Positions 54,327 through 62,562 of a stretch of DNA of 64,000 nt are shown here, one piece after another. Each line of letters starts with the position of its first letter. Position 1 is the stretch's first letter. The notes under the pieces were generated by a model that saw nothing but the letters and a program-made list of their open reading frames with translations, was not told where the DNA came from and made no database searches. Source of the DNA: Rhizobium phaseoli (GTDB lineage Bacteria; Pseudomonadota; Alphaproteobacteria; Rhizobiales; Rhizobiaceae); NCBI RefSeq assembly GCF_003985125.1, contig NZ_ML133565.1, forward strand, positions 248,001 through 312,000, read 5' to 3'. A program made the position numbers and the translations under genes.

Positions 54327-55178
54327 ATGAAGACTTTGTGGAAGGCTCTCTGCGCCGCTGCGGTGATCGGGATGAGCATCCTGCCTGCCCGTGCGGAGGA
54401 AAAGACGATCACTCTGGGCACGATGGCGTGGGAAGACCTGACGCCGATCACCGGCATTACCAAGAAGGTTCTGGAAGACGCCGGCTATACCGTGAAGGTC
54501 ACCGAATTTTCCGAATGGGGCATTGCCTATGCCGCTCTCGCGAAGGGCGATATCCAAGCTCTGACCTCGCAGACCGATTACGTCGCTCAGGACTATTGGG
54601 ACAAGAACAAGAACCGCCTCGAGAAGATTTCTCCGGTTTCGCATGGCCTCTATCAGGGCGTGGCCGTTCCGAAATATGTCCCGATCGACTCGCTCGAACA
54701 GCTCAATGAAAACGCCGACAAGTTCGGCGGCAAGATCATCGGCATCGAGCCGGGCGCCGGCCTGATGCGCGATACCTCGAATGCGGTCAAGGAATACGGC
54801 CTCAAGCTCCAGCTCGTCGAAGGCAGCACGGCTGCGATGACGGCGGCGCTGAAGTCTGCCTACGACCGCCAGGAATGGATTGCGGTGACGATCTGGGAGC
54901 CGTCGTGGATGGTCCAGAAGTACGAGGTCAAGTACCTCAAGGATCCGAAGGGCGTCTTCCCGCCGCCGCAGAGCTACTACTGGATCGGCCACAAGGGCTT
55001 CTCGGAAGAATATCCGCATGCCCGCGAAGTCATGGCCAGCGTCTACGTGCCGATCGCCGACATCACCACCATCAACGGTGCAGTCAAGGACGGCAAGACG
55101 ATGGACCAGGCCGTGCAGGACTGGATCGGCAGCCATGCCGACCTGATCAAGCGCTGGGAAAACATCAAGAAGAAGTAA
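54327..55178 (+). CDS. Second betaine-type ABC transporter substrate-binding protein
   Basis: 283 residues behind CAGGAG; signal peptide with cleavage near ARAEE (residue 22). OpuAC/QacX-type family: ITLGTMAWEDLTPITGITKKVLE (split), the TDYVAQDYWDKNKN region, and Trp residues in WIAVTIWEPSWM suited to bind a quaternary ammonium. Shorter than the ProX at 38755 and clearly a different branch, so the two importers may have different betaines. Confidence 0.9.
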   Translation: MKTLWKALCAAAVIGMSILPARAEEKTITLGTMAWEDLTPITGITKKVLEDAGYTVKVTEFSEWGIAYAALAKGDIQALTSQTDYVAQDYWDKNKNRLEKISPVSHGLYQGVAVPKYVPIDSLEQLNENADKFGGKIIGIEPGAGLMRDTSNAVKEYGLKLQLVEGSTAAMTAALKSAYDRQEWIAVTIWEPSWMVQKYEVKYLKDPKGVFPPPQSYYWIGHKGFSEEYPHAREVMASVYVPIADITTINGAVKDGKTMDQAVQDWIGSHADLIKRWENIKKK

Positions 55179-55185
55179 ATGCCGC

Positions 55186-55213
55186 GTGGCCGTCCGAACC
55201 CTCGGGCGGCCAC
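55186..55213 (+). terminator. Stem-loop between the binding-protein and ATPase genes
   Basis: GTGGCCGTCCGA (55186-55197) and TCGGGCGGCCAC (55202-55213) form a 12 bp stem with one G-U pair and a 4 nt loop, without a U-run. Same placement as the hairpin after proX in the first importer. Confidence 0.6.
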
Positions 55214-55262
55214 CCTGAAACCTAAGAAAGAAGCCAGCGCCATTGGCTCAAAGGGGATCGCT

Positions 55263-56354
55263 ATGAAAACCGCCAATATCGATGCCAATGATGTCCTGAT
55301 CGACTGCCAATCCCTCTGGAAAGTCTTTGGGGGCAAGTCCGCTGCGGCGATGAAGTCGATCAAGGAGCGCGGCCTCGGCAAGACAGAGGTTCTGAAGGAA
55401 TTCAACTGCGTCGTCGGCGTCTCCGATGCGAGCATCCAGGTGCGGCGCGGCGAAATCTTCTGCATCATGGGATTGTCGGGAAGCGGAAAATCGACGCTCA
55501 TCCGCCTTCTCAACAAGCTGATCACGCCGAGTTCCGGCAAGGTCATGGTCAAGGGGCGTGATCTCGCCAGCCTGTCGCCGGTCGATCTGAGACAGATGCG
55601 CGCCAAGAATATCGGCATGGTGTTTCAAAGCGTCGCTTTGTTGCCGCACCGGACGGTTCTGGAAAATGCGGCCTTCGGCCTCGAGGTTCAGGGAATCGCC
55701 AAGCTGGAGCGCAACAAGACCGCCGCTGCCGCGCTGGAGAAGGTCGGCCTCGCCGACTGGCTGAGCCGGTATCCCAGCGAGCTTTCCGGAGGCATGCAGC
55801 AACGCGTCGGACTTGCGCGCGCGCTCGCTTCCGACCCCGAAATCATTCTCATGGACGAGCCGTTCAGTGCGCTCGACCCGCTGATCCGCCGCCAGCTTCA
55901 GGACGAGTTCCGCCAGTTGACCAAGGCGCTTGGCAAGTCCGCCGTTTTCATCACCCATGATCTCGACGAGGCGATCCGCATCGGCGACCGCATTGCGATC
56001 ATGAAGGACGGCGTCATCATTCAGACCGGTACGGCCGAGGAGATTATCCTCAACCCGGCCGATGCCTATGTCGCCGAATTCGTCGCCGGCATATCCCGTC
56101 TGCATCTGATCAAGGCGCATTCCGTCATGCGCAGCGTCGCCGAATTCCAGCAGAATGCGGCGAATTCCGACATCGCTTCGCTGGCGCGGACGACGCCGGA
56201 CGCCGATATCGACGAGCTTATCTCCTTGACGATGCAGTCGGACCGCGACGCCATCGCCGTCGTCGACAAGGATCAGGTCGTCGGCGTCGTCACGCCGCGC
56301 AGCCTGCTGATGGGCGTCAAGGGAACTTCCGCCCACGATCTGACGGCGGCGTGA
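55263..56354 (+). CDS. Second betaine-type ABC transporter ATPase (ProV/OpuAA family)
   Basis: 363 residues; start at the ATG behind AAGGGGATC. An upstream in-frame ATG at 55179 would run through the hairpin and is rejected. It has the ProV-like N-terminal extension (LIDCQSLWKVFGGK, then GLGKTEVLKEFNCVVGVSDASI), Walker A GLSGSGKST, signature LSGGMQQRVG, Walker B IILMDEPFSALDP, and a switch region FITHDLDEAIRIGD. A CBS-like C-terminal part of about 70 residues follows. Confidence 0.92.
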   Translation: MKTANIDANDVLIDCQSLWKVFGGKSAAAMKSIKERGLGKTEVLKEFNCVVGVSDASIQVRRGEIFCIMGLSGSGKSTLIRLLNKLITPSSGKVMVKGRDLASLSPVDLRQMRAKNIGMVFQSVALLPHRTVLENAAFGLEVQGIAKLERNKTAAAALEKVGLADWLSRYPSELSGGMQQRVGLARALASDPEIILMDEPFSALDPLIRRQLQDEFRQLTKALGKSAVFITHDLDEAIRIGDRIAIMKDGVIIQTGTAEEIILNPADAYVAEFVAGISRLHLIKAHSVMRSVAEFQQNAANSDIASLARTTPDADIDELISLTMQSDRDAIAVVDKDQVVGVVTPRSLLMGVKGTSAHDLTAA

Positions 56355-56375
56355 CCCCAACCGGAGCTGATCGAC

Positions 56376-57224
56376 ATGGATACTTCAGTCTTCACCGATC
56401 TGTTCGACGAATGGACGGACTCCGCGCTCGAATGGGTGAGCGACAACGGCGAATTTCTCTTCGACTATATCAGGCAGGTGCTCGAGGGCCTCTATGATGG
56501 GATCCTCTGGCTCCTCGAGCTTCCGCCGTTCTATGTGATTGCGATCGTCGTGGCGCTGATCGGCTGGCGGCTGGTCAATGTCTGGTTCGCGGCGCTCAGC
56601 GGTGTCGCGCTGGCGCTTTGTTTTTCGATGGGGCTCTGGCCGGAGACGATGAGCACCCTGGCACTGGTCCTCACTGCCACCGTGATCGCCCTGGCGATCG
56701 GCATTCCGATCGGTATCGCGGCGGGCTTTTTCACCGCTCTTGATCGCTTCATGGAGCCGGGTCTCGATCTCATCCAGACGCTTCCGCCATACATCTACCT
56801 GCTGCCGGCGATCGCCCTGCTCGGCTACGGACCGGCGACGGCGTTGATCGCCACCGTGATCGTCGCCGTGCCGCCGGCGGTCCGCCTGACCTCGCTCGGT
56901 ATCCGCATGACCCCCAAGGAGTTCATCGAACTTGGCGAGGCGCTGGGGATGACACCGGCAAAGATGTTTTTCAAGATCCGTCTTCCCTTTGCTCTGCCCA
57001 GCATCATGGCGGGCATCAACCAGAGCCTGATGATGGCCTTCGGCATGGTCGTCATCGCCGGCATCGTCGGTTCGGGCGGGCTCGGAGAGACGATCTACGG
57101 CGCGATCAGGACGCTCGATATCGCGACTTCTATCAATGCGGCGATCGCCATCGTGGTATTGACCATGGTGATTGACCGAATAACGCAGAGCGCCGCTCGC
57201 TTGGGAACGGGGAGGAAGTCATGA
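56376..57224 (+). CDS. Second betaine importer, permease 1 (ProW family)
   Basis: 282 residues, six or seven membrane helices after an amphipathic 40-residue tail. The coupling loop EALGMTPAKMFFKIRLPFALP (in parts) and GINQSLMMAFGMVVIAGIVGSGGLG are ProW-typical. Its stop overlaps the start of a second, different permease gene (ATGA), so the channel is probably a heterodimer. Confidence 0.92.
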   Translation: MDTSVFTDLFDEWTDSALEWVSDNGEFLFDYIRQVLEGLYDGILWLLELPPFYVIAIVVALIGWRLVNVWFAALSGVALALCFSMGLWPETMSTLALVLTATVIALAIGIPIGIAAGFFTALDRFMEPGLDLIQTLPPYIYLLPAIALLGYGPATALIATVIVAVPPAVRLTSLGIRMTPKEFIELGEALGMTPAKMFFKIRLPFALPSIMAGINQSLMMAFGMVVIAGIVGSGGLGETIYGAIRTLDIATSINAAIAIVVLTMVIDRITQSAARLGTGRKS

Positions 57225-58072
57225 ATATTTCGGACTTGCAGTTTTCGCCCGGCGCTTTCCTGGCCCCGGCCGTCGATTGGCTCAACACCAACCTTCATCC
57301 GCTGTTTGCGGCCATCAGCTATGTGGTCGAAACGGTGCTTTCCGCCATCGAGGCCGCACTTCTCTTCGTGCCGCCTTTTGCGCTGATCGCGATCGTCGTC
57401 GCGGCGGCATTCTTTGCCGTCAGCCTGCGCGCCGCCATCGTCGCCGGCCTCTGCCTCGGCTTCTGCCTGCTTGTCGGACTGTGGACGGCGTCGATGCAGA
57501 CGCTTGCGCTGGTCACCGTCGCCGTCGTGATCTCCGTTCTCATCGCCTTTCCGATCGGCGTACTCTGTTCGCGCTATAAGACATTGGAGGCGGCGGTTCG
57601 CCCGGTTCTCGACGTGATGCAGACCGTGCCGCCATGGGTCTATCTCATTCCGGCGGTGATGATCTTCAGCCTCGGACGCGTGCCGGCGATCATCGCCACC
57701 ATCGTCTATGGCATTCCGCCGATGCTGCGTCTGACGACGCTTGCCTTCAACCAGGTGCCGAAGGTGTTCATCGAGCTCGGCAGCGCCATCGGCGCACCGC
57801 CCCGCTCGATCCTGTGGAAGATCGAGATGCCGCTTGCCAAGCAGACGCTGCTGGTCGGGCTCAACCAATGCATCCTGCTGTCGCTGGCGATGGTTGTGCT
57901 CGCCGGTCTCGTGGGTGCGGGCGGGCTCGGCGCGGAAGTGACGCGCGGCTTGACGCGCATGGAAATGGGGCTCGGCCTCAGAGCAGGCCTGGCAATCGTT
58001 GCCGTCGCCCTGCTGCTCGACCGGTTGACCCGCGGCCTGTTCGACCGCGGCCGGCTGGCGAAGGCGCGGTGA
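57221..58072 (+). CDS. Second betaine importer, permease 2 (ProW family)
   Basis: 283 residues behind GGAGGAAG, overlapping permease 1 by 4 bp. Same fold and coupling motifs (GSAIGAPPRSILWKIEMPLAK, in parts; GLNQCILLSLAMVVLAGLVG), but clearly diverged from permease 1. Two unlike permeases differ from the single ProW of the first importer. Confidence 0.92.
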   Translation: MNISDLQFSPGAFLAPAVDWLNTNLHPLFAAISYVVETVLSAIEAALLFVPPFALIAIVVAAAFFAVSLRAAIVAGLCLGFCLLVGLWTASMQTLALVTVAVVISVLIAFPIGVLCSRYKTLEAAVRPVLDVMQTVPPWVYLIPAVMIFSLGRVPAIIATIVYGIPPMLRLTTLAFNQVPKVFIELGSAIGAPPRSILWKIEMPLAKQTLLVGLNQCILLSLAMVVLAGLVGAGGLGAEVTRGLTRMEMGLGLRAGLAIVAVALLLDRLTRGLFDRGRLAKAR

Positions 58073-58088
58073 GCGGGGATATGAAAAA

Positions 58089-59087
58089 ATGAGAAACAGC
58101 TTCTTCTGCATCGACGCCCATACCTGCGGCAACCCGGTCCGTCTCGTCGCCGGCGGCGGTCCGCTGCTTCCGCATCTGCCGATGGGCGAGCGCCGGGAAA
58201 TCTTTGTCCGCGACCATGACTGGGTTCGCAAGGCGCTGATGTTCGAGCCGAGGGGGCATGACATTATGTCGGGCTCGATCATCTATCCGGCCTATCGGGA
58301 AGATTGTGATTTCGCCGTTCTTTTCATCGAGGTAAGCGGCTGTCTGCCGATGTGCGGCGCCGGCACGATCGGCACCGTCACCGCCGCGATCGAAGAGGGC
58401 TTGGTCAAGCCGCGTGAAGCCGGAAGGGTCGCTATCGAAACGCCGGCCGGCAGGGTCGACGTCACCTATGAGGAGAAGGGCGGCTATGTCGATTCCGTTC
58501 GCCTCCACAATGTGGCGAGCTATCTCCACCAGGCGGATGTCGAGGTCGATGTGCCTGATATGGGCCGGCTGCGTGTCGATATTTCCTATGGGGGCAACTA
58601 TTATGCGGTCGTCGAGCCGCAGGAGAACTGGAGCGGGCTCGACGGCATGAGCGCCTCCGACATCGTCGGATGCAGCCAAAAGCTCCGGGCAGCGCTTGCC
58701 CATGTCGTCGATCCCGTTCATCCCGATGATCCGAGGATTCGCGGCGTCCATCACGCGATCTGGTGCGACCGCCCGGTGAATGATGTCTCGGACGGGCGCT
58801 GCGCCGTCTTCTACGGAGAAAAGGCGATCGACCGGTCGCCCGGCGGCACCGGCACGTCCGCACGCATGGCGCAGCTTTACGGAAAGGGCCGGCTTGCCGT
58901 CGGTTCGAGATACCGCCATGAAAGCCTGATCGGAACGATTTTCGAGGGCAGGGTCGAAGCCGAGGCGAAAATCGGACCTTATGCCGGCATTCTTCCGAGT
59001 ATCGGAGGCTGGGCGCGGGTGATCGGGCACAATACGATTTTCGTCGACGATCGCGATCCGCTGGCGCACGGTTTTCAAATTCGATGA
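58089..59087 (+). CDS. Proline-racemase-family protein with a Cys/Gly active-site pair
   Basis: 332 residues, full family length. The first catalytic Cys is present as Cys89 in MCGAGTIG. The second, expected near 253 in DRSPCGTGT, is Gly252 (RSPGGTGTSA). Proline racemase and 4-hydroxyproline 2-epimerase use two cysteines, and trans-3-hydroxyproline dehydratase uses Cys/Thr, so this protein should not be a normal two-base epimerase. All else (HPDDPRIRGVHH, substrate loops) looks intact. Its location behind the betaine importer suggests a (hydroxy)proline-derived substrate. Confidence 0.85.
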   Translation: MRNSFFCIDAHTCGNPVRLVAGGGPLLPHLPMGERREIFVRDHDWVRKALMFEPRGHDIMSGSIIYPAYREDCDFAVLFIEVSGCLPMCGAGTIGTVTAAIEEGLVKPREAGRVAIETPAGRVDVTYEEKGGYVDSVRLHNVASYLHQADVEVDVPDMGRLRVDISYGGNYYAVVEPQENWSGLDGMSASDIVGCSQKLRAALAHVVDPVHPDDPRIRGVHHAIWCDRPVNDVSDGRCAVFYGEKAIDRSPGGTGTSARMAQLYGKGRLAVGSRYRHESLIGTIFEGRVEAEAKIGPYAGILPSIGGWARVIGHNTIFVDDRDPLAHGFQIR

Positions 59088-59109
59088 GGGGCGTTCGAAG
59101 GGGCAGGAG

Positions 59110-60129
59110 ATGAACATGCGACCTGAACAGCATCGATTGGTAGACGATAGCGCAAAACAGCCGGCCCGACTGAAGGTGGGGTTCGTTCTGTCGCGGTCCT
59201 TCACGCTGTCGGCCTTCGCCTTGTTCGTGGATACGCTGAGGCTTGCGAGCGACGAGCAGGATCGGTCCGGAAGGGTGCTTGCCGACTGGCAGGTGATCGG
59301 CAGCACGCGGCACCTGATCACCTCCAGCTGTGGCGTCCAGGTGGCGCCGACCTCGGATTTCGTCGATCCCTCAAGGTTCGATTATATCGTCGTCGTCGGC
59401 GGCCTGCTGACGGTCGAAAATCCGGTCGACCAGCAGACGATCACCTTCCTGCGGCAGGCGGATGCGAAGAAGGTGCCGCTGATCGGCGTGTGCACCGGTT
59501 CGTTCATCCTGGCGGCGGCTGGCCTGATGAAACGGCACGAATCCTGCGTCAGCTGGTTGCATTACAAGGAGTTTCGCGAGCGCTTTCCGGAGCTTGCCGT
59601 CCGCTCCGACCGGCTCTTCAATCTCGACCGGCAGCGCGGCTCCTGCGCCGGGGGCAGCAGCGCTGCCGACATGGCGGCATTGCTGGTGAGAAAATACATC
59701 AGCCGCGATGCCGAACGAAACGCGCTTGAGGTGCTTCAGATCGAGAAGGCCCGAACGCCATCGGATGTTCAGCCGCGGCGTCCGCTCTATGACGACTATG
59801 ACGACGCCCGCGTCAAGGCGGCGATGATCACCATGGAGCAGTTCGTCGACGGCAGCATGCCGATCGAGAAGCTTGCCGCCATGGTCGGGCTCTCAAGGCG
59901 GCAGCTGGAGCGGATCTTCATCGAAAAGACGGGCATGTCGCCTGCCAAGGCCTATAACCGCGTTCGCATGGAACGGGCAAAATCGATCCTTGCCCAGTCG
60001 AAAGCGCCACTCATCGAGATTGCGCTCGATGTCGGTTTTGAAAACGCCTCGCAGTTCACCAGAACGTTCAAGCGCACATTCGGGCAGACGCCCTCGCAGC
60101 ATCGCGCGGCGACCTTGAGAGCGCACTGA
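59110..60129 (+). CDS. GATase1-like/AraC-family regulator (GbdR/CdhR type)
   Basis: 339 residues. The N-terminal DJ-1/PfpI-like domain (25-200) starts VGFVLSRSFTLSAFALFVDTLRLA (split) and has the nucleophile-elbow-like GVCTGSFILAAAG. The C-terminal AraC domain (235-335) has IEKLAAMVGLSRRQLERIF and IEIALDVGFENASQFTRTF as its two HTH units. This architecture is that of regulators of glycine betaine, carnitine and dimethylglycine catabolism. Last + strand gene of the right arm, it may activate the operon and the convergent Rieske operon. Confidence 0.9.
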   Translation: MNMRPEQHRLVDDSAKQPARLKVGFVLSRSFTLSAFALFVDTLRLASDEQDRSGRVLADWQVIGSTRHLITSSCGVQVAPTSDFVDPSRFDYIVVVGGLLTVENPVDQQTITFLRQADAKKVPLIGVCTGSFILAAAGLMKRHESCVSWLHYKEFRERFPELAVRSDRLFNLDRQRGSCAGGSSAADMAALLVRKYISRDAERNALEVLQIEKARTPSDVQPRRPLYDDYDDARVKAAMITMEQFVDGSMPIEKLAAMVGLSRRQLERIFIEKTGMSPAKAYNRVRMERAKSILAQSKAPLIEIALDVGFENASQFTRTFKRTFGQTPSQHRAATLRAH

Positions 60130-60149
60130 AGCGTTTTCTTACCGGCGTC

Positions 60150-61430
60150 TCAGACCTCCTCCCAGGGAAAGCTGTCCAGCCGCTCGGCTCCCCTTGAGGT
60201 GATCAGGGCCTGGGTTTCCAGTTTGATGCTTTCCGATCCCGCCTCGGCGATCAGGCTTTCGACGTTGAGCACCATGTTCTCCTCGATGACGCCGCTGAAA
60301 TCGGGATCGAAATCCGGATGCAGCATCACGCCCGGCCACTCGTCCGCCATGCCGGTGCCGTGCAGGGCCAGTGTGTAGCGGTAGGGCTGGTATTTTTCCG
60401 GGATCCGCCAGGACAGTTCGTTGAACTCCCGGAACGTCATGCCGGGCCTGATGACGGACAGATTGTGCTCGATCTGATCCCTGGCCGCGGCATAAATTTC
60501 CCTCTGCTTGGCGTTCATCGCGACATGGCCGCAGGTCCATGAACGCGAGAGGTCGGCGCAATAGCCGTAGGGGCCGATCATATCGGTGTCGAAGGAGATC
60601 ATCTCGCCGCGCTTGACGACGTAGTCGGAACATTCCTGATACCAGGGATTGGTTCGCGGGCCGGAGGTCAGGAGCTTGGTCTCCAGCCACTCGCCGCCGC
60701 TGCGGGCATTTTCGAAGTGAAGCTCGGCCCAGATTTCCCGCTCGGTGCGGCCGGGTTCTGACACCTCGTACATGCGCGCCATGCCCGCTTCGCAGACGCG
60801 GATCGTCCAGCGCATCAGTTCGATTTCGTCGGCGCTCTTGATCGATCGCGCCCGTTCGGCGAGTTCCTGGCCGTCGAGCAGCGTAAAGCCGCGTTCGGTC
60901 AGCTCGAAGGCGCCGGCCGGTTCGAGCCGGTCCACGGCGATGCGCCTGTTGCCGCCATTGCCTTTGACGATGTCGGCGATCTCGTCCGCCCAGGCCTTCA
61001 GCCGGGGTTCCACGAGGTTGCCTGCGGTGAAGAAGATCCAGGATTTCGATGGCCGGATCTCGTCGATGCCGGGCAGCCCGTCATTGACGTGTTCGGCGCC
61101 TTCGAATTCGAAAATGATCGCCGGGCCGTCGGCCAGGATCAGCGCGTAGCGGGACGGATTATGCATCGTCCAGATGCTCATATTCGACGAGTCGAAGGCA
61201 TAGCGGATATTGACGGGATCGTAGAGCAGCAGGGCGCCGCAATCCCATTCGCGCATCTTCATGCGCAGCCGTTCCAGCCGGTAGCGCCGCGCCCGGTCGA
61301 GGGTCGCGGCCGGCACCGGACTGATGAGCGGTCGGTCGGCGCCATCGGGGTTGAGGTAGGCCTGTTTCCGCTCGTCCTTAAAGACGGTCGAGCCGGTCAG
61401 CTCGACGGAGGCGTTGTCGTCTCGCAGCAT
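60150..61430 (-). CDS. M24-family protein of the DddP (DMSP lyase-like) type
   Basis: 426 residues; start at MLRDDNASVELTG (the frame extends further but without family sequence). Creatinase-like N-domain then pita-bread domain. Six metal ligands can be placed: Asp281, Asp283, Asp293, His357, Glu391 and Glu405. The DTD...D spacing and GGEWLETKLLTSGPRTNPW / LSRSW segments resemble DddP rather than peptidases. DddP cleaves DMSP, a betaine analogue. In an operon with a Rieske oxygenase the substrate is more likely a betaine-derived compound. That is inference. Last gene of the minus-strand operon. Confidence 0.82.
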   Translation of the reverse strand: MLRDDNASVELTGSTVFKDERKQAYLNPDGADRPLISPVPAATLDRARRYRLERLRMKMREWDCGALLLYDPVNIRYAFDSSNMSIWTMHNPSRYALILADGPAIIFEFEGAEHVNDGLPGIDEIRPSKSWIFFTAGNLVEPRLKAWADEIADIVKGNGGNRRIAVDRLEPAGAFELTERGFTLLDGQELAERARSIKSADEIELMRWTIRVCEAGMARMYEVSEPGRTEREIWAELHFENARSGGEWLETKLLTSGPRTNPWYQECSDYVVKRGEMISFDTDMIGPYGYCADLSRSWTCGHVAMNAKQREIYAAARDQIEHNLSVIRPGMTFREFNELSWRIPEKYQPYRYTLALHGTGMADEWPGVMLHPDFDPDFSGVIEENMVLNVESLIAEAGSESIKLETQALITSRGAERLDSFPWEEV

Positions 61431-61470
61431 CCGGGTGATCCCCTGTTGTCGATGATTGATGCGGTGTCGC

Positions 61471-62562
61471 TCAGCGTTCGATGACGAGATCGCTGAGCGG
61501 CTTCGAGCAGCAGGGCAGGAAGAAGCCGGCGTCGATTTCCCGCTGGCGGATGCCGCCATTGTGGTTCATGTCGACCGTGCCTGAGGTGAGCTTCGACTTG
61601 CAGGTGCCGCAGACCCCGTTGGCGCAGGAGGACGGGATCCTGACGCTCGCTTTCTTCGCGCAGGAGAGCACGCTCTGATCGCCAGTTACCTCGATGCTGC
61701 GGGCCTGCTTGGAGAAGGTGACCTGAAAGACCTTCGCGGCTGCTTCCTGGATCGCGGCGATTTCAGGCTCGTCGATGACGGCGGCGTCGAAGCTTTCCTC
61801 GAGATAATGCGCAGCGGGAACGCCGAGTTCGGCGGCAATGCCGCGCGCCGCCGCCATGAAGGGGGCGGGGCCGCAGCACATCACCGTGCGGTCGGCGATA
61901 TCGGGAACCGCCAGCCTGAAATAATCCGCCGAAATACGGCCGGTAAGGCCGGACCAGGAGGGCTCGCCCGCAACCGTTTCTGGCAGGAAATGCAGCCGCA
62001 GCCCTTTCAGCTTGCGGGCGATGCAGGCAAGCTCATCGCGGAAGATCAGATCGAGCGGCGTGCGTGCGGCATGCAGGAAGACGACGTCGGCCGGCGCGCA
62101 GCTGTCGGCGAGCTCACGCAGAATGGACATGACGGGCGTGATGCCGGAGCCGCCGGAGAGCAGCAGAAGCTTCGGCTTCGAAGCCTCGGACCGGACGAAA
62201 TGACCGAGCGGGCCGTTCGCCTTGACCGACGCACCCGGCACCAGCGTGTCGTGAAGCCAGTTGGAGATCTTGCCGCCGGGAACGCGCTTCACCGTCACCG
62301 AGAAGGCGTTCGTGCGATGCGGCGACGAGGAGATGCTGTAGCAGCGGCTTTCAGGCTCTCCATTGTGCTCCAGGTCGAACAGGAAATACTGGCCGGCCTT
62401 GAAGGCGAAGCGCTTGCCGTCAGGGGAGGCGAAGGTGAAGGTCTTGACGTCGTGGGTCTCCTGCTGGACGTCGAGGCAGACGAGTGTATCGTCTTCCTCG
62501 GGATTCCAGACGTCGTGACGGACGGCCTTTGCGAGCGGCGCTTGCGGGTTCCTAGTATCCAT
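61471..62562 (-). CDS. Ferredoxin-NAD(P)H reductase component (GbcB-like)
   Basis: 363 residues; start at MDTRNPQAPLAKAVRHDVW, overlapping the Rieske gene end by 11 bp. Domains: FAD-binding barrel with RCYSISSSP, NAD-binding domain with LLSGGSGITPVMS, then a C-terminal plant-type [2Fe-2S] ferredoxin with Cys-x4-Cys-x2-Cys (SSCANGVCGTC) and a final Cys in LPCCSKP. Supplies electrons to the adjacent Rieske oxygenase. Confidence 0.93.
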   Translation of the reverse strand: MDTRNPQAPLAKAVRHDVWNPEEDDTLVCLDVQQETHDVKTFTFASPDGKRFAFKAGQYFLFDLEHNGEPESRCYSISSSPHRTNAFSVTVKRVPGGKISNWLHDTLVPGASVKANGPLGHFVRSEASKPKLLLLSGGSGITPVMSILRELADSCAPADVVFLHAARTPLDLIFRDELACIARKLKGLRLHFLPETVAGEPSWSGLTGRISADYFRLAVPDIADRTVMCCGPAPFMAAARGIAAELGVPAAHYLEESFDAAVIDEPEIAAIQEAAAKVFQVTFSKQARSIEVTGDQSVLSCAKKASVRIPSSCANGVCGTCKSKLTSGTVDMNHNGGIRQREIDAGFFLPCCSKPLSDLVIER

